From HGM04593 sp045646965 (GTDB lineage: Bacteria > Bacteroidota > Bacteroidia > Bacteroidales > Bacteroidaceae): DNA of 64,000 nt. The stretch covers positions 1 to 64,000 of the forward strand of contig JAZRLR010000014.1 of the NCBI GenBank assembly GCA_045646965.1, written 5' to 3'. Shown here piece by piece: positions 8,223-17,533 of the stretch. The notes under the pieces are model-generated. The model was not told the DNA's origin. It ran no database searches and worked only from the letters and a program-made list of their open reading frames with translations. The first letter of the stretch is position 1, and each line of letters starts with the position of its first letter. Position numbers and translations under genes: made by a program.

Positions 8223-8906
8223 ATGAATAAGGTATCGGAAAACCCTTTCAAAAACCGAACTGACGGCGATGTGCCGTTGATGGTTGTCACAGCCCTGTTT
8301 GTCACGCTTTATCTTGTGTCGAATCTTATGGCCGTAAAAATTATAAGTATCGGCGGATTCTTTTATTTCGACGCGGGAACTATTACTTTCCCTTTTGCAT
8401 ATATGCTGGGCGATGTGCTCACGGAGATTTGGGGCTTTCGCACGGCGCGAAGGATTATATGGCTCACGTTCTTGTGTAACGTGATTATGGTGGTGTGTAC
8501 GCAGGTGGGTGTGTGGCTGCCTTCGCCCGATTATCTCGAGGGCACGGCTGCGGCTTACGACGCGATTTTTTCCTATGTGCCCCGCATTGTGATAGGCTCG
8601 CTGGTGGGCTTTCTTATGGGCGAGATTTCCAACGCCTGGTTTATGGAACGCTTGAAGGCAAAGACTCGCGGACGCTTTCTGTGGGTGCGCACAATAGGTA
8701 GTTCTATGCTTGGATATCTGCTTGATACATTGCCTTTTGTGCTCATTGCTTTCTGGGGCACTGTCACTGTGCGCGACCTGCTGATGATGATTGTTTTTCA
8801 GTATTCTATGAAACTCTCGATTGAGGTTGTCTTTGGTACGCCGCTCGCTTATGCGGTTATTCTGTGGTTGAAACGTGGTATTTTAAAGAGTCGTCACAAT
8901 GGATAG
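8223..8906 (+). CDS. yhhQ: Queuosine precursor transporter (YhhQ/VUT family)
   Basis: A membrane protein of 227 residues with about six hydrophobic segments. Family marks include FDAGTITFPFAYMLGDVLTE near the N-terminus and a later SNAWFMERLKAKT stretch. E. coli YhhQ imports the queuosine precursors preQ0 and preQ1, and relatives take up queuine. The start at 8223 is chosen over an upstream in-frame codon because the promoter lies between. It overlaps the next gene by 8 bases, so the two are translationally coupled. Confidence 0.88.
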   Translation: MNKVSENPFKNRTDGDVPLMVVTALFVTLYLVSNLMAVKIISIGGFFYFDAGTITFPFAYMLGDVLTEIWGFRTARRIIWLTFLCNVIMVVCTQVGVWLPSPDYLEGTAAAYDAIFSYVPRIVIGSLVGFLMGEISNAWFMERLKAKTRGRFLWVRTIGSSMLGYLLDTLPFVLIAFWGTVTVRDLLMMIVFQYSMKLSIEVVFGTPLAYAVILWLKRGILKSRHNG

Positions 8907-9582
8907 ATATGCTGTGATACATACTAAAATGCCTCGCGAATTTTTGCTTTTGCAAGGCAGGGGTTGTCGCTGGAGAAAGTGTACTTTTTGTAATTATCAC
9001 ACCGATGCGAGCGATGCGCCTTTTGTGGTGAACGAGCCTGTGTTGCGCCGTGTTACCGGTGTGTATGGCGTGCTCGATGTAATAAATTCGGGCTCGGCAA
9101 TGGAGCTCGACGAAGAGACTGTGGAGCTGATAAAAGAGGTTGTGCGTGATAAGAAAATACACACTCTGTGGTTCGAAGCTCACTATATGTATCGCAATCG
9201 TCTACAGGCATTTGCCGAGCAGTTTGCGCCCGCTGTGGTTAAGTTTCGCTGTGGCATAGAGAGCTTCGATGCGCGTCTGCGCGGTGAGTGGAACAAAGGG
9301 GTGCCGCAGGAGGTGACTCCGGCCGATGTGGCACGTTATTTTGCGGGTGTGTGTATTCTCTGCTGTACGCGAGGCGACAGCAGGGAGCGCATTGCGAGCG
9401 ACATTGAGACTGCGAAAAGGTATTTCGAGTATTTCAGCGTGAATGTTTTCTGTGATAATGGCACCGAGGTGAAGCGCGACGATGAGCTTGCCGAGTGGTT
9501 TGTGGCCGAAATGCTGCCACGGATAAAAGATGACGACCGCATTGAGGTTCTTGTGGAGAATACCGACCTCGGCGTGGGGTAG
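8899..9582 (+). CDS. Radical SAM-like protein coupled to queuosine-precursor transport
   Basis: A protein of 227 residues. Cysteines in GCRWRKCTFCNYH form an iron-sulfur motif of the C-x4-C-x2-C kind near the N-terminus, instead of the usual C-x3-C-x2-C. Later segments (INSGSAMELDEE, FRCGIESFDARLR) fit a radical SAM half barrel. The overlap with yhhQ suggests a part in queuine/preQ salvage; a radical SAM queuine lyase (QueL) is known next to such transporters in Clostridioides difficile. The specific reaction here is inference, and no biochemical assignment can be made from sequence alone. Confidence 0.65.
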   Translation: MDRYAVIHTKMPREFLLLQGRGCRWRKCTFCNYHTDASDAPFVVNEPVLRRVTGVYGVLDVINSGSAMELDEETVELIKEVVRDKKIHTLWFEAHYMYRNRLQAFAEQFAPAVVKFRCGIESFDARLRGEWNKGVPQEVTPADVARYFAGVCILCCTRGDSRERIASDIETAKRYFEYFSVNVFCDNGTEVKRDDELAEWFVAEMLPRIKDDDRIEVLVENTDLGVG

Positions 9583-9705
9583 TGTTTTTTTTGTTTTTTG
9601 TCCTTTTTCTCTCGTTTGCGGTATATTTATGCGGGAGATTTCATAAATTTATCTATAAGGGTTTAATTCTTCTCAAACTTTTATATAAAAACAGATAAAT
9701 TGTGT

Positions 9706-9713
9706 TATATTTG
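9706..9713 (+). promoter_or_regulatory. Promoter -7 element of the V-ATPase operon
   Basis: TATATTTG lies 84 bases before the first V-ATPase gene. A T-rich stretch at 9680-9684 sits where the -33 element should be but is not TTTG. The implied 5' leader is about 78 bases. Confidence 0.5.
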
Positions 9714-9797
9714 TACAAGGAAAAATGTGCGTCGGAATGTGGCGTGGCATTTCTCCTTGTTATTTTATTGCCGATTAAATTTTAATATAGATAAATT

Positions 9798-10388
9798 ATG
9801 GAGAATAAAATTCAAAAATTGACCGAGAAGGTCTATGCCGAAGGCGTTGAAAAAGGCAATGCAGAGGCCGAGCGTATAATTGCGGCTGCTGCAGCGAAAG
9901 CCGAGGCTGTAATTAAGGAGGCCGAGGCAAAGGCTGCGGCTTTGGTGGCTGACGCCGAGAAACGTTGCGAGGAGTTGAGCGCAAACACCCGCTCGGAGTT
10001 GAAATTGTATGGTGCCCAGGCTGTGGGTGCGCTCAAGTCGGAGGTGGCCACGGTTGTAACCGATGCAGTAGTTAAGGCTGCTGTGAAAGAGGCTTTGGCG
10101 GGCGACGGTCTCAAGGCTCTTCTTGTGAAGATTGCCGAGCGTTGGAGTGCCGACGAGCCTCTCGTTATTTCTACGTCGGAGGCTGCCGAGTTGAAGGCTT
10201 TCTTTGCGTCAAAGGCAAAGGCTCTGCTCGACAAGGGTGTGGAGGTTAAACAGGTAAACGGCCTGAAGACCTCTGTCTCAATTGCTCCCGCAAACGGTTC
10301 TTACAAGGTTAATTTCGGCGAGGGCGAGTTCGAGTCGTTCTTCAAAGCTTTCTTGCGCCCTCAAATGGTTGAACTTCTATTCTCATAA
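9798..10388 (+). CDS. ntpE: V-type ATP synthase/ATPase subunit E
   Basis: A protein of 196 residues. The first 90 residues form an Ala/Glu/Lys-rich amphipathic helix (peripheral stalk) and the C-terminal half is the globular domain that caps the A3B3 head. It is the first gene of the operon E-DUF2764-A-B-D-I-K, the order also seen in Chlamydia. The peripheral stalk couples the catalytic head to membrane subunit I. Confidence 0.9.
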   Translation: MENKIQKLTEKVYAEGVEKGNAEAERIIAAAAAKAEAVIKEAEAKAAALVADAEKRCEELSANTRSELKLYGAQAVGALKSEVATVVTDAVVKAAVKEALAGDGLKALLVKIAERWSADEPLVISTSEAAELKAFFASKAKALLDKGVEVKQVNGLKTSVSIAPANGSYKVNFGEGEFESFFKAFLRPQMVELLFS

Positions 10389-10390
10389 AG

Positions 10391-11224
10391 ATGAGCAACT
10401 ACTATTATCTGGTTGCAGGCTTGCCCGAGGTTGCTTTTGACGGCAGTAAGCAGGTGTACTCCATAGATGATTTCAGGGAGGATATCTACCCGCATCTGTC
10501 GGCTGAAGACAAGAGGCTTAACGACCTCTTCTTTCTGGCTCGCGACAACGAGAACCTTATGAAGATTCTCAAAGGTGGTGCCGAGGTGGAGCTTGCACGC
10601 ATTGGATGCTACTCACAGGAGCAACTGCTTGACATCGTTTCGTCGGTAAAGAACGGCGATGTGCGCGATGCCGGAGTGCATTCGTATCTCTATGATTTCC
10701 TGGAACAATATTTTGCTAGCGAGCAGAGCGAGCATATTATGTGGAGCGATGTGTTGAGCGCACGCTATTACGAGTATGCGATGTCGTCGTCGAATAAGTT
10801 TATCGCACAGTGGTTCACTTTTAATCTCGACGTGAATAATCTGCTTGTGGCTCTCACCGCGCGTAAGTACAAGTTGAGCGTGGCCGACGTTGTGATTGGA
10901 AACAATGAGGTGGCCGAGGCTTTGCGTACATCGGCTGCACGCGATTTCGGGCTCTCGGGAACGCTCGACTACCTTGAGGTGGTGCAGCGTATGGCCGAGA
11001 ACGACAAGCTGCAGGAGCGTGAGCATCAGCTCGACGAGATGCGTTGGAAATGGCTCGACGACAATTCGGCTTTCTGCTATTTTTCTGTGGAGGTGCTCTT
11101 CCTCTTCTTGCAGAAACTCGACATTGTGGCACGTTGGGCTGCACTCGATGCCGACAAGGGTATGCAACGATACACAGAGCTTATTAACGATTTAAAGGGT
11201 AGTATAGAACTGCCTGTTGTATAG
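10391..11224 (+). CDS. DUF2764 protein, V-ATPase subunit C-like component
   Basis: A protein of 277 residues starting 2 bases after ntpE. It begins MSNYYYLVAGLPEVAF, typical of DUF2764 proteins, which occupy this slot in Bacteroidota and chlamydial V-ATPase operons. From position and size it probably stands in for the central-stalk connector C (and perhaps other missing small subunits). That role is inferred from synteny. Confidence 0.85.
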   Translation: MSNYYYLVAGLPEVAFDGSKQVYSIDDFREDIYPHLSAEDKRLNDLFFLARDNENLMKILKGGAEVELARIGCYSQEQLLDIVSSVKNGDVRDAGVHSYLYDFLEQYFASEQSEHIMWSDVLSARYYEYAMSSSNKFIAQWFTFNLDVNNLLVALTARKYKLSVADVVIGNNEVAEALRTSAARDFGLSGTLDYLEVVQRMAENDKLQEREHQLDEMRWKWLDDNSAFCYFSVEVLFLFLQKLDIVARWAALDADKGMQRYTELINDLKGSIELPVV

Positions 11225-11247
11225 GACAAGGAATTAAATATATATAT

Positions 11248-13002
11248 ATGGCAACAAAAGGAAAAGTAACCGGTGTTATAGCCAATATGGTGCTCCTGGC
11301 CGTGGACGGCCCTGTGGCGCAGAATGAGATATGCTATATAAAGACCGGCGGTGACCGTTTGATGGCAGAGGTTATCAAAATTAACGGTGCAAAAGTGTAC
11401 GTTCAGGTGTTTGAGAGTACACGACGATTGAAAATTGGCGAGGAGGCAGAGTTTACCGGGCATATGCTCGAGGTGTCTCTTGCTCCCGGTATGCTGTCGA
11501 AGAACTACGATGGCTTGCAGAACGACCTCGACAAGATGGAGGGCGTTTTCTTGAAACGCGGCGACTACACCAACCCTCTTGACGAGGATAAGATATGGCA
11601 TTTCGAGCCGTTGGTAAAGGTGGGCGACGCCATTGAGGCTGCAGCCTGGCTTGGTAGCGTGGAGGAGAACCACCAGCCCCTGAAGATTATGGCTCCCTTC
11701 GGCCTGGAGGGTACTTGGAGCGTGAAGTCGATAGCTGCGGCAGGTGACTACAAAATTACCGATACAATTGCTGTTATCGCCAATGCCGAGGGTGAGGAGA
11801 AGAGCCTTAATATGATTCAGAAGTGGCCCGTGCGTGTGGCTATGACCGATTACAAAAACAAGCCCCGTCCTTTCAAATTGCTCGAGACCGGTGTGCGCAC
11901 AATTGACACACTCAACCCCATTGTAGAGGGTGGTACAGGATTTATCCCCGGCCCCTTCGGTACAGGAAAGACTGTGTTGCAGCACGCTATCTCTAAACAG
12001 GCCGAGGCCGACATCGTAATTATCGCTGCCTGCGGTGAGCGTGCCAACGAGGTTGTGGAAATCTTTACCGAGTTCCCCGAGCTTGTAGACCCCCACACAG
12101 GACGCAAGCTTATGGAGCGTACAATTATCATCGCGAATACATCGAATATGCCCGTTGCGGCTCGTGAGGCTTCGGTTTACACCGCAATGACACTTGCCGA
12201 GTATTACCGTGCGATGGGCTTGCGCGTGCTTCTTATGGCCGACTCTACATCGCGTTGGGCACAGGCTCTGCGTGAGATGTCGAACCGTATGGAGGAGCTC
12301 CCCGGCCCCGATGCCTTCCCTATGGATATTTCGGCAATCATTGCCAACTTCTACAGCCGTGCAGGATATGTAATTCTTAACAATGACAAGGTGGGTTCTA
12401 TTACATTCATCGGTACCGTGTCGCCTGCGGGTGGTAACCTCAAGGAGCCTGTAACCGAGAATACAAAGAAGGTTGCACGTTGTTTCTATGCTCTTGAGCA
12501 GGACCGTGCCGACAAGAAGCGTTACCCCGCCGTGAACCCCATCGATTCATATTCTAAATATCTCGAGTACCCCGAATTTGACGAGTATATATCTTCGTTG
12601 ATTGGCGGTAACTGGATTGAGATGGTGAACGAGGCCAAGACTCGTTTGTTGCGTGGTAAAGAGATTGCCGAGCAGATTAATATTCTCGGTGACGACGGTG
12701 TGCCCGTGGAGTATCACGTTACATTCTGGAAGTCGGAACTCATCGACTTTGTTGTGTTGCAGCAGGATGCGTTCGACGAGATTGACGCGGTAACTCCCCT
12801 TGAGCGTCAGCAGGCAATGCTTGAGCTCGTGTCGGGTATATGTCGCTCGGAGTTCAAATTTGAGAATTTCCAGGAGGTTACCGATTTCTTCAAGAAGGTT
12901 ATCAATATCTGCAAGCAGATGAACTATTCTGAATATAAGTCGGAGAAATACAGCAGCTATATGGCCGCTCTCGAGGAACTGTTGGAAACACGCAAGGCTT
13001 AA
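11248..13002 (+). CDS. ntpA: V-type ATPase catalytic subunit A
   Basis: A protein of 584 residues. Walker A is GPFGTGKTVLQ near residue 235 (the usual form is GAFGCGKT), followed by CGERANEV and the non-homologous insert region of A subunits. Walker B and the arginine-rich segment STSRWAQALREMS are present. It hydrolyses or makes ATP at the A/B interface. The start is fixed by the ATG at 11248, 23 bases after DUF2764. Confidence 0.96.
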   Translation: MATKGKVTGVIANMVLLAVDGPVAQNEICYIKTGGDRLMAEVIKINGAKVYVQVFESTRRLKIGEEAEFTGHMLEVSLAPGMLSKNYDGLQNDLDKMEGVFLKRGDYTNPLDEDKIWHFEPLVKVGDAIEAAAWLGSVEENHQPLKIMAPFGLEGTWSVKSIAAAGDYKITDTIAVIANAEGEEKSLNMIQKWPVRVAMTDYKNKPRPFKLLETGVRTIDTLNPIVEGGTGFIPGPFGTGKTVLQHAISKQAEADIVIIAACGERANEVVEIFTEFPELVDPHTGRKLMERTIIIANTSNMPVAAREASVYTAMTLAEYYRAMGLRVLLMADSTSRWAQALREMSNRMEELPGPDAFPMDISAIIANFYSRAGYVILNNDKVGSITFIGTVSPAGGNLKEPVTENTKKVARCFYALEQDRADKKRYPAVNPIDSYSKYLEYPEFDEYISSLIGGNWIEMVNEAKTRLLRGKEIAEQINILGDDGVPVEYHVTFWKSELIDFVVLQQDAFDEIDAVTPLERQQAMLELVSGICRSEFKFENFQEVTDFFKKVINICKQMNYSEYKSEKYSSYMAALEELLETRKA

Positions 13003-13020
13003 TGATAAAAAAGTAATATT

Positions 13021-14340
13021 ATGGCTACAGAAGCATTTCAGAAAATATATACAAAGATAAACGCCATTACAAAGGCAACCTGTTCACTCAAGGCGACAGG
13101 CGTCGGATATGACGAGCTTGCCACGGTAAATGGTAAATTGGCCCAGGTTGTTAAAATTATGGGCGATGAGGTGACCTTGCAGGTGTTCGAGGGTACCGGA
13201 GGTATCCCTACCGATGCCGAGGTTGTGTTTATGGGTAAGGCTCCTTCGCTCAAGGTGAGCGAACAGCTTACCGGCCGTTTCTTCAACGCCTATGGCGACC
13301 CCATCGACGGAGGACCCGTGGTAGAGGGTAAAGAGGTGGAGATTGGCGGTCCCTCGGTGAACCCCGTGAGACGTAAACAGCCGTCGGAACTCATCGCAAC
13401 AGGTATCGCAGGTATCGACCTTAACAATACTCTTGTGACAGGACAGAAGATTCCTTTCTTTGCCGACCCCGACCAGCCCTATAACCAGGTGATGGCCAAC
13501 GTGGCTATGCGTGCCGAGACCGACAAGATTATCCTCGGTGGTATGGGTATGACAAACGACGACTACCTCTACTTTAAAAACCTCTTCTCTAATGCAGGTG
13601 CTCTCGACCGTATCATCTGCTTTATGAACACAACAGAGGACCCCGCCGTGGAGCGTCTGCTTATTCCCGATATGGCTCTTACCGCAGCCGAGTATTTTGC
13701 TGTGGAGAAGAATCAGAAGGTGCTTGTGCTGCTCACCGATATGACAATGTATGCCGACGCGCTCTCAATCGTGTCGAACCGTATGGACCAGATTCCTTCT
13801 AAAGATTCAATGCCCGGTTCTCTCTATAGCGACCTCGCAAAAATTTATGAGAAGGCGGTGCAGTTCCCCTCGGGTGGTTCAATTACAATTATTGCGGTGA
13901 CAACTTTGTCGGGTGGTGACATCACTCACGCCGTGCCCGATAACACCGGATACATTACAGAGGGACAGCTCTTCTTGCGTAGAGACAGCGATATCGGTAA
14001 GGTGGTTGTCGATCCCTTCCGTTCACTCTCGCGTTTGAAACAGCTCGTTGCAGGTAAGAAGACTCGTAAAGACCACCCGCAGGTGATGAACGCCGCCGTG
14101 CGTCTTTATGCCGATGCCGCAAATGCGAAGACAAAGCTCGAGAACGGTTTCGACCTCACCGATTACGACAGACGCACCCTCTCTTTTGCCAAGGATTACT
14201 CTGACAAACTGCTTGCAATTGATGTGAACCTGAACACAACCGAGATGCTCGATGTGACTTGGGGATTGTTTGCCGAGTATTTCAAGCCCGAAGAGGTGAA
14301 TATCCGTCAGGAACTTGTGGATACTTATTGGAAGAAATAA
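13021..14340 (+). CDS. ntpB: V-type ATPase regulatory subunit B
   Basis: A protein of 439 residues, starting MATEAFQKIYTKINAI. It has the alpha/beta nucleotide-binding fold without a Walker A motif, as expected for B subunits, and the segment SIVSNRMDQIPSKDSMPG that supplies the arginine finger side. It forms the alternating A3B3 head with subunit A, located 18 bases upstream. Confidence 0.95.
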   Translation: MATEAFQKIYTKINAITKATCSLKATGVGYDELATVNGKLAQVVKIMGDEVTLQVFEGTGGIPTDAEVVFMGKAPSLKVSEQLTGRFFNAYGDPIDGGPVVEGKEVEIGGPSVNPVRRKQPSELIATGIAGIDLNNTLVTGQKIPFFADPDQPYNQVMANVAMRAETDKIILGGMGMTNDDYLYFKNLFSNAGALDRIICFMNTTEDPAVERLLIPDMALTAAEYFAVEKNQKVLVLLTDMTMYADALSIVSNRMDQIPSKDSMPGSLYSDLAKIYEKAVQFPSGGSITIIAVTTLSGGDITHAVPDNTGYITEGQLFLRRDSDIGKVVVDPFRSLSRLKQLVAGKKTRKDHPQVMNAAVRLYADAANAKTKLENGFDLTDYDRRTLSFAKDYSDKLLAIDVNLNTTEMLDVTWGLFAEYFKPEEVNIRQELVDTYWKK

Positions 14341-14356
14341 TTGAAACGAAAGCATA

Positions 14357-14959
14357 ATGATTGCATTTCAATATAATAAAACATCGCTTCAGAATCTCGA
14401 AAAGCAGCTGAAGATGCGTGTGCGTACACTTCCTATTATAAAAAATAAGGAGAGTGCGTTGCGTATCGAGGTAAAGAGATGCAAGGCTGAAATGATGGAG
14501 CACGACGAGGAGTATGCGAGACAGCTTGAGCAGTACCGCGCCCTCTTTGCGCTGTGGAACGAGTTCGACTCGTCTCTTGTGAGAACGGGCGACTTGTGCA
14601 TTGTGCAGCAGAAGGTGGCGGGTGTGAAGGTGCCCATTTTGCAGCACGCCGACTTTGTGGTTGCGCCGTTCAGCCTTTTCAACTCACCCAAATGGTTTGC
14701 CGATGGTATTGAGCTCCTGAAGCAGATGGCAATGACGGCTATTCGTCGTGAATTGCTTAACCGTAAGCTCGTGTTGCTTGAGACGGCACGCAAAAAGACC
14801 ACCCAGAAGGTGAATCTTTTTGAGAAGGTGCAGATTCCGGGTTATCAGGATGCTATACGAAAAATCAAACGCTTTATGGAAGATGAAGAGAATCTTTCAA
14901 AATCTTCGCAGAAGATTCTGAAATCTCTTCTTGAACAAAGAGAGGAGGCCGAGGTATGA
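14357..14959 (+). CDS. ntpD: V-type ATPase subunit D (central rotor)
   Basis: A protein of 200 residues, nearly all helical, with long N- and C-terminal coiled-coil helices (KTSLQNLEKQLKMRVRTLP at the start, LSKSSQKILKSLLEQ at the end). Subunit D is the rotating shaft inside A3B3. Its stop overlaps the start of subunit I (ATGA). Confidence 0.9.
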   Translation: MIAFQYNKTSLQNLEKQLKMRVRTLPIIKNKESALRIEVKRCKAEMMEHDEEYARQLEQYRALFALWNEFDSSLVRTGDLCIVQQKVAGVKVPILQHADFVVAPFSLFNSPKWFADGIELLKQMAMTAIRRELLNRKLVLLETARKKTTQKVNLFEKVQIPGYQDAIRKIKRFMEDEENLSKSSQKILKSLLEQREEAEV

Positions 14960-16794
14960 TAACCAAGATGAATAAAGTGACGCTTCTTATATATTATAAG
15001 GAGTATGAGGAATTCCTCACCCGTTTGCGCAATGTAGGTGTTGTACACATAAAAGAGCGCAACAGCGGCGAGGTGGAGACACCCGAGGCGCAGGAGATGA
15101 TTGCCTTGTCGGGCAGATATTCTCGCGCAATAAAGCGTCTTGGCGGCTATTGCGAGGGGGCTGTGCCCTCGGTGCAGGGTGCACAGGATGCCTCTTCGGT
15201 ACTTGAGAAGACAGAGACTCTATTTGCCGAGATTGAGCAGCTAAAAGTGGCTCAACAGGTGGTGGAGAAGGATATCGCGACAATTGCTCCGTGGGGTGAT
15301 TTCGATTTTGCACTGCTCGAGAAACTCGATGCGGCCGGGTATAAGGTGAAGTTCTTTATCACCACACCCGACGCATTTGACAAGGAGTGGAGCGAAAAAT
15401 ACAACGCCGTGGAGATTGCAAATGAGCAGCAGAAACTCTACTTTGTGACCGTAACCCGCAAGGGCGAGGCCGTGGAGGTGGATGCCGAGCCTGCGAAGTT
15501 GCCCACAGCTTCTTTGTCGTCGCTCAATGCGGAGGTTGCCTCCATTGAGAACGAGATAAAGGAGAAAGAGGCTGCGATAGCTGCATTTGCCTGCGAGGCG
15601 AAAGCGCTGCTCGAAGAGGGGCTTCAACAGTTGCACAAGCAAATGGAGTTCTCGAGCGTCGCGTTCAGCGGTGAGAAGGTGTCGGGCGATAAGTTGCTGC
15701 TGTTGCAGGGATGGGTGCCCGAGCCCGACAAGGCTGCACTTGTGGATATGCTCGAGAAGGAGTCGGTGTTCTACGAGATTACGAAGCCCAAACTGGGCGA
15801 CGATGTCCCTGTGAAATTCAAAAACAATGCCTTTACAAGAATGTATGAGGTGCTGACAAAGATGTATGGTATGCCCAGTGGAACAGATTTCGATCCCACT
15901 CCCATTGTGGCTCCTTTCTTCTCGCTCTTCTTTGCATTCTGTATGGGTGATGCAGGATATGGTCTCATACTTATTCTGCTGGGCTTTGTCCTTAAAAACA
16001 AACTCGGCAAGGATATGGCGGGTATGATGAATCTTGTGATAACACTCGGTATCTTCACCACGGTGATTGGTGCCGTGCTGGGTACATTCTTCGGAATGAG
16101 CCTGCTCGATTCTGACCTGCCGCAGAGAATAAAGGATTTCATAATTGCGGGACAGATGGAGCTCTTTGGTTCTGTCTACGACAAGCAGATGATTCTGGCG
16201 CTTGCCATAGGTGTGGTGCACATCTCCATAGCTATGACTGTGAAGGCTATAAACAGCACTGTGTTCTTTGGCTTCAAAGAGGCTTTGAGTGTGTGGGGCT
16301 GGTGGCTCGTGGTAGTGGGCGGCACTGCAGCAGGTGTGCTCTCTTGCTTGAGCGTTATCCCTGCCGAGGTGTCTAAATGGCTCTTCATTGCCATAGGTGG
16401 CGTGGGCGCCGTGCTTATATATCTGCTGAATAATCTCAAGCGCAATGTTTTCTTGAATATAGGTGCCGGATTGTGGGATACCTACAATATGGCTTCGGGA
16501 TTGCTTGGCGACGTGCTCTCTTATATCCGTCTTTTTGCTCTCGGTCTTGCCGGCGGTATGCTGGGACAGACTTTCAACAGCCTTGCAATGATGGTTGTCG
16601 AGGGGCAGGAGGGCTTTGGAGCCGTGATTGGCTGGATAGGCTTTGGTCTTATCATTGTGCTCGGTCACACGCTGAACATTGCAATGTCGTGCTTGAGTGC
16701 CTTTGTGCATCCTCTGCGTCTTACCTTTGTGGAGTATTTTAAAAATGCCGGTTATGAGGGCAAGGGAGTGGAGTATAAACCTTTTAAAAAATAA
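14956..16794 (+). CDS. ntpI: V-type ATPase subunit I (membrane stator)
   Basis: A protein of 612 residues. The N-terminal cytoplasmic half (about 1-310) is a hairpin-like coiled coil that contacts the stalk, and the C-terminal half holds seven to eight membrane helices. LSYIRLFALGLAGGML near residue 520 carries the conserved arginine facing the K ring. It forms the ion half-channels together with K. It overlaps subunit D by 4 bases. Confidence 0.94.
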   Translation: MITKMNKVTLLIYYKEYEEFLTRLRNVGVVHIKERNSGEVETPEAQEMIALSGRYSRAIKRLGGYCEGAVPSVQGAQDASSVLEKTETLFAEIEQLKVAQQVVEKDIATIAPWGDFDFALLEKLDAAGYKVKFFITTPDAFDKEWSEKYNAVEIANEQQKLYFVTVTRKGEAVEVDAEPAKLPTASLSSLNAEVASIENEIKEKEAAIAAFACEAKALLEEGLQQLHKQMEFSSVAFSGEKVSGDKLLLLQGWVPEPDKAALVDMLEKESVFYEITKPKLGDDVPVKFKNNAFTRMYEVLTKMYGMPSGTDFDPTPIVAPFFSLFFAFCMGDAGYGLILILLGFVLKNKLGKDMAGMMNLVITLGIFTTVIGAVLGTFFGMSLLDSDLPQRIKDFIIAGQMELFGSVYDKQMILALAIGVVHISIAMTVKAINSTVFFGFKEALSVWGWWLVVVGGTAAGVLSCLSVIPAEVSKWLFIAIGGVGAVLIYLLNNLKRNVFLNIGAGLWDTYNMASGLLGDVLSYIRLFALGLAGGMLGQTFNSLAMMVVEGQEGFGAVIGWIGFGLIIVLGHTLNIAMSCLSAFVHPLRLTFVEYFKNAGYEGKGVEYKPFKK

Positions 16795-16826
16795 TTAATT
16801 ATTAATAAATAAAAAACTAAAAAATT

Positions 16827-17246
16827 ATGAGCGAATTATTAGGTTATGTAGGTATGGGCCTTATGTTGGGACTTGCCGGTATTGGTAGTTGTTATGGTAC
16901 ATCTATCGCAGGTAACGCTGCCGAGGGTGCGTTGAAGAAAGATGCCTCTAAATCTTCGGGCTATATGATTCTGTCGGCTTTGCCCGCTACACAGGGTTTG
17001 TATGGTTTCTTGGCTTTTCTTCTTCACTTTGGTAAGGTAACTGCCGAGACTGGTTACTTGTGGTTTGGTGTAGGCCTCGCTGTAGGTATCGTGTGTCTTT
17101 TCTCTGCAATTCGTCAGGGACAGGTTTGTGCCAACGGTATCGTAGGTATCTCACAGGGACACGATGTGCAGACCAATACAATGATTTATGCTGCGTTCCC
17201 CGAGTTCTACGCAATTCTTGCTCTTGTGGCAACTTTCCTTGTGTAA
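16827..17246 (+). CDS. ntpK: V-type ATPase proteolipid subunit K (probable Na+ type)
   Basis: A protein of 139 residues with two helical hairpins. The first hairpin has LPATQG (Leu52, Thr55, Gln56) and no carboxylate; the second has IRQGQ (Gln97) and FPEFYAIL (Glu126). Spacing and identity match the Na+ ligands Leu61, Thr64, Gln65, Gln110 and Glu139 of Enterococcus hirae NtpK, so I infer Na+ translocation. It is the last gene of the operon. Confidence 0.93.
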   Translation: MSELLGYVGMGLMLGLAGIGSCYGTSIAGNAAEGALKKDASKSSGYMILSALPATQGLYGFLAFLLHFGKVTAETGYLWFGVGLAVGIVCLFSAIRQGQVCANGIVGISQGHDVQTNTMIYAAFPEFYAILALVATFLV

Positions 17247-17268
17247 TACATCGGCTACGCATTTGTTT

Positions 17269-17304
17269 AAAGGTGACGGCTTGCAAAAGCCGTTACCTTT
17301 TTTT
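17269..17304 (+). terminator. Terminator of the V-ATPase operon
   Basis: Hairpin AAAGGTGACGGCTT-GCAA-AAGCCGTTACCTTT followed by T residues, 22 bases after ntpK. Confidence 0.9.
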
Positions 17305-17397
17305 ATGTTTTTGCCACGCAGTGCGGCGTTCTCTCTTTTTTGTTGATAATTAAAGAATGTATATCGTTGTAATAGTGCATTAAAAGAGCAATTAAAT

Positions 17398-17427
17398 TTT
17401 GTAATCCAAAATATTGTATTACTTTTG
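17398..17427 (+). promoter_or_regulatory. Promoter of the glycogen synthase/phosphorylase genes
   Basis: TTTG (17398-17401), 18-base spacer, TACTTTTG (17420-17427). A leader of about 100 bases precedes the ATG at 17534. Confidence 0.7.
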
Positions 17428-17533
17428 CACCCGTAAATAGAGAGAAGGGGCTCCTTTCTCCCTATTTTCTTTTATCTTAATTAGTAGGTATTCTCTGACG
17501 TGAGATACCTTTTTATGAAATTTCATCTATAAT

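Noticed and set aside
15241..16710. 489-residue minus-strand open frame opposite V-ATPase subunit I
   Set aside because: Shadow frame rich in His/Gln/Arg; the sense gene is certain.
9798..17246. V-ATPase operon lacking recognisable C, F and G subunit genes
   Set aside because: The same reduced set with DUF2764 is normal for Bacteroidota and Chlamydia, so it is not a local loss.
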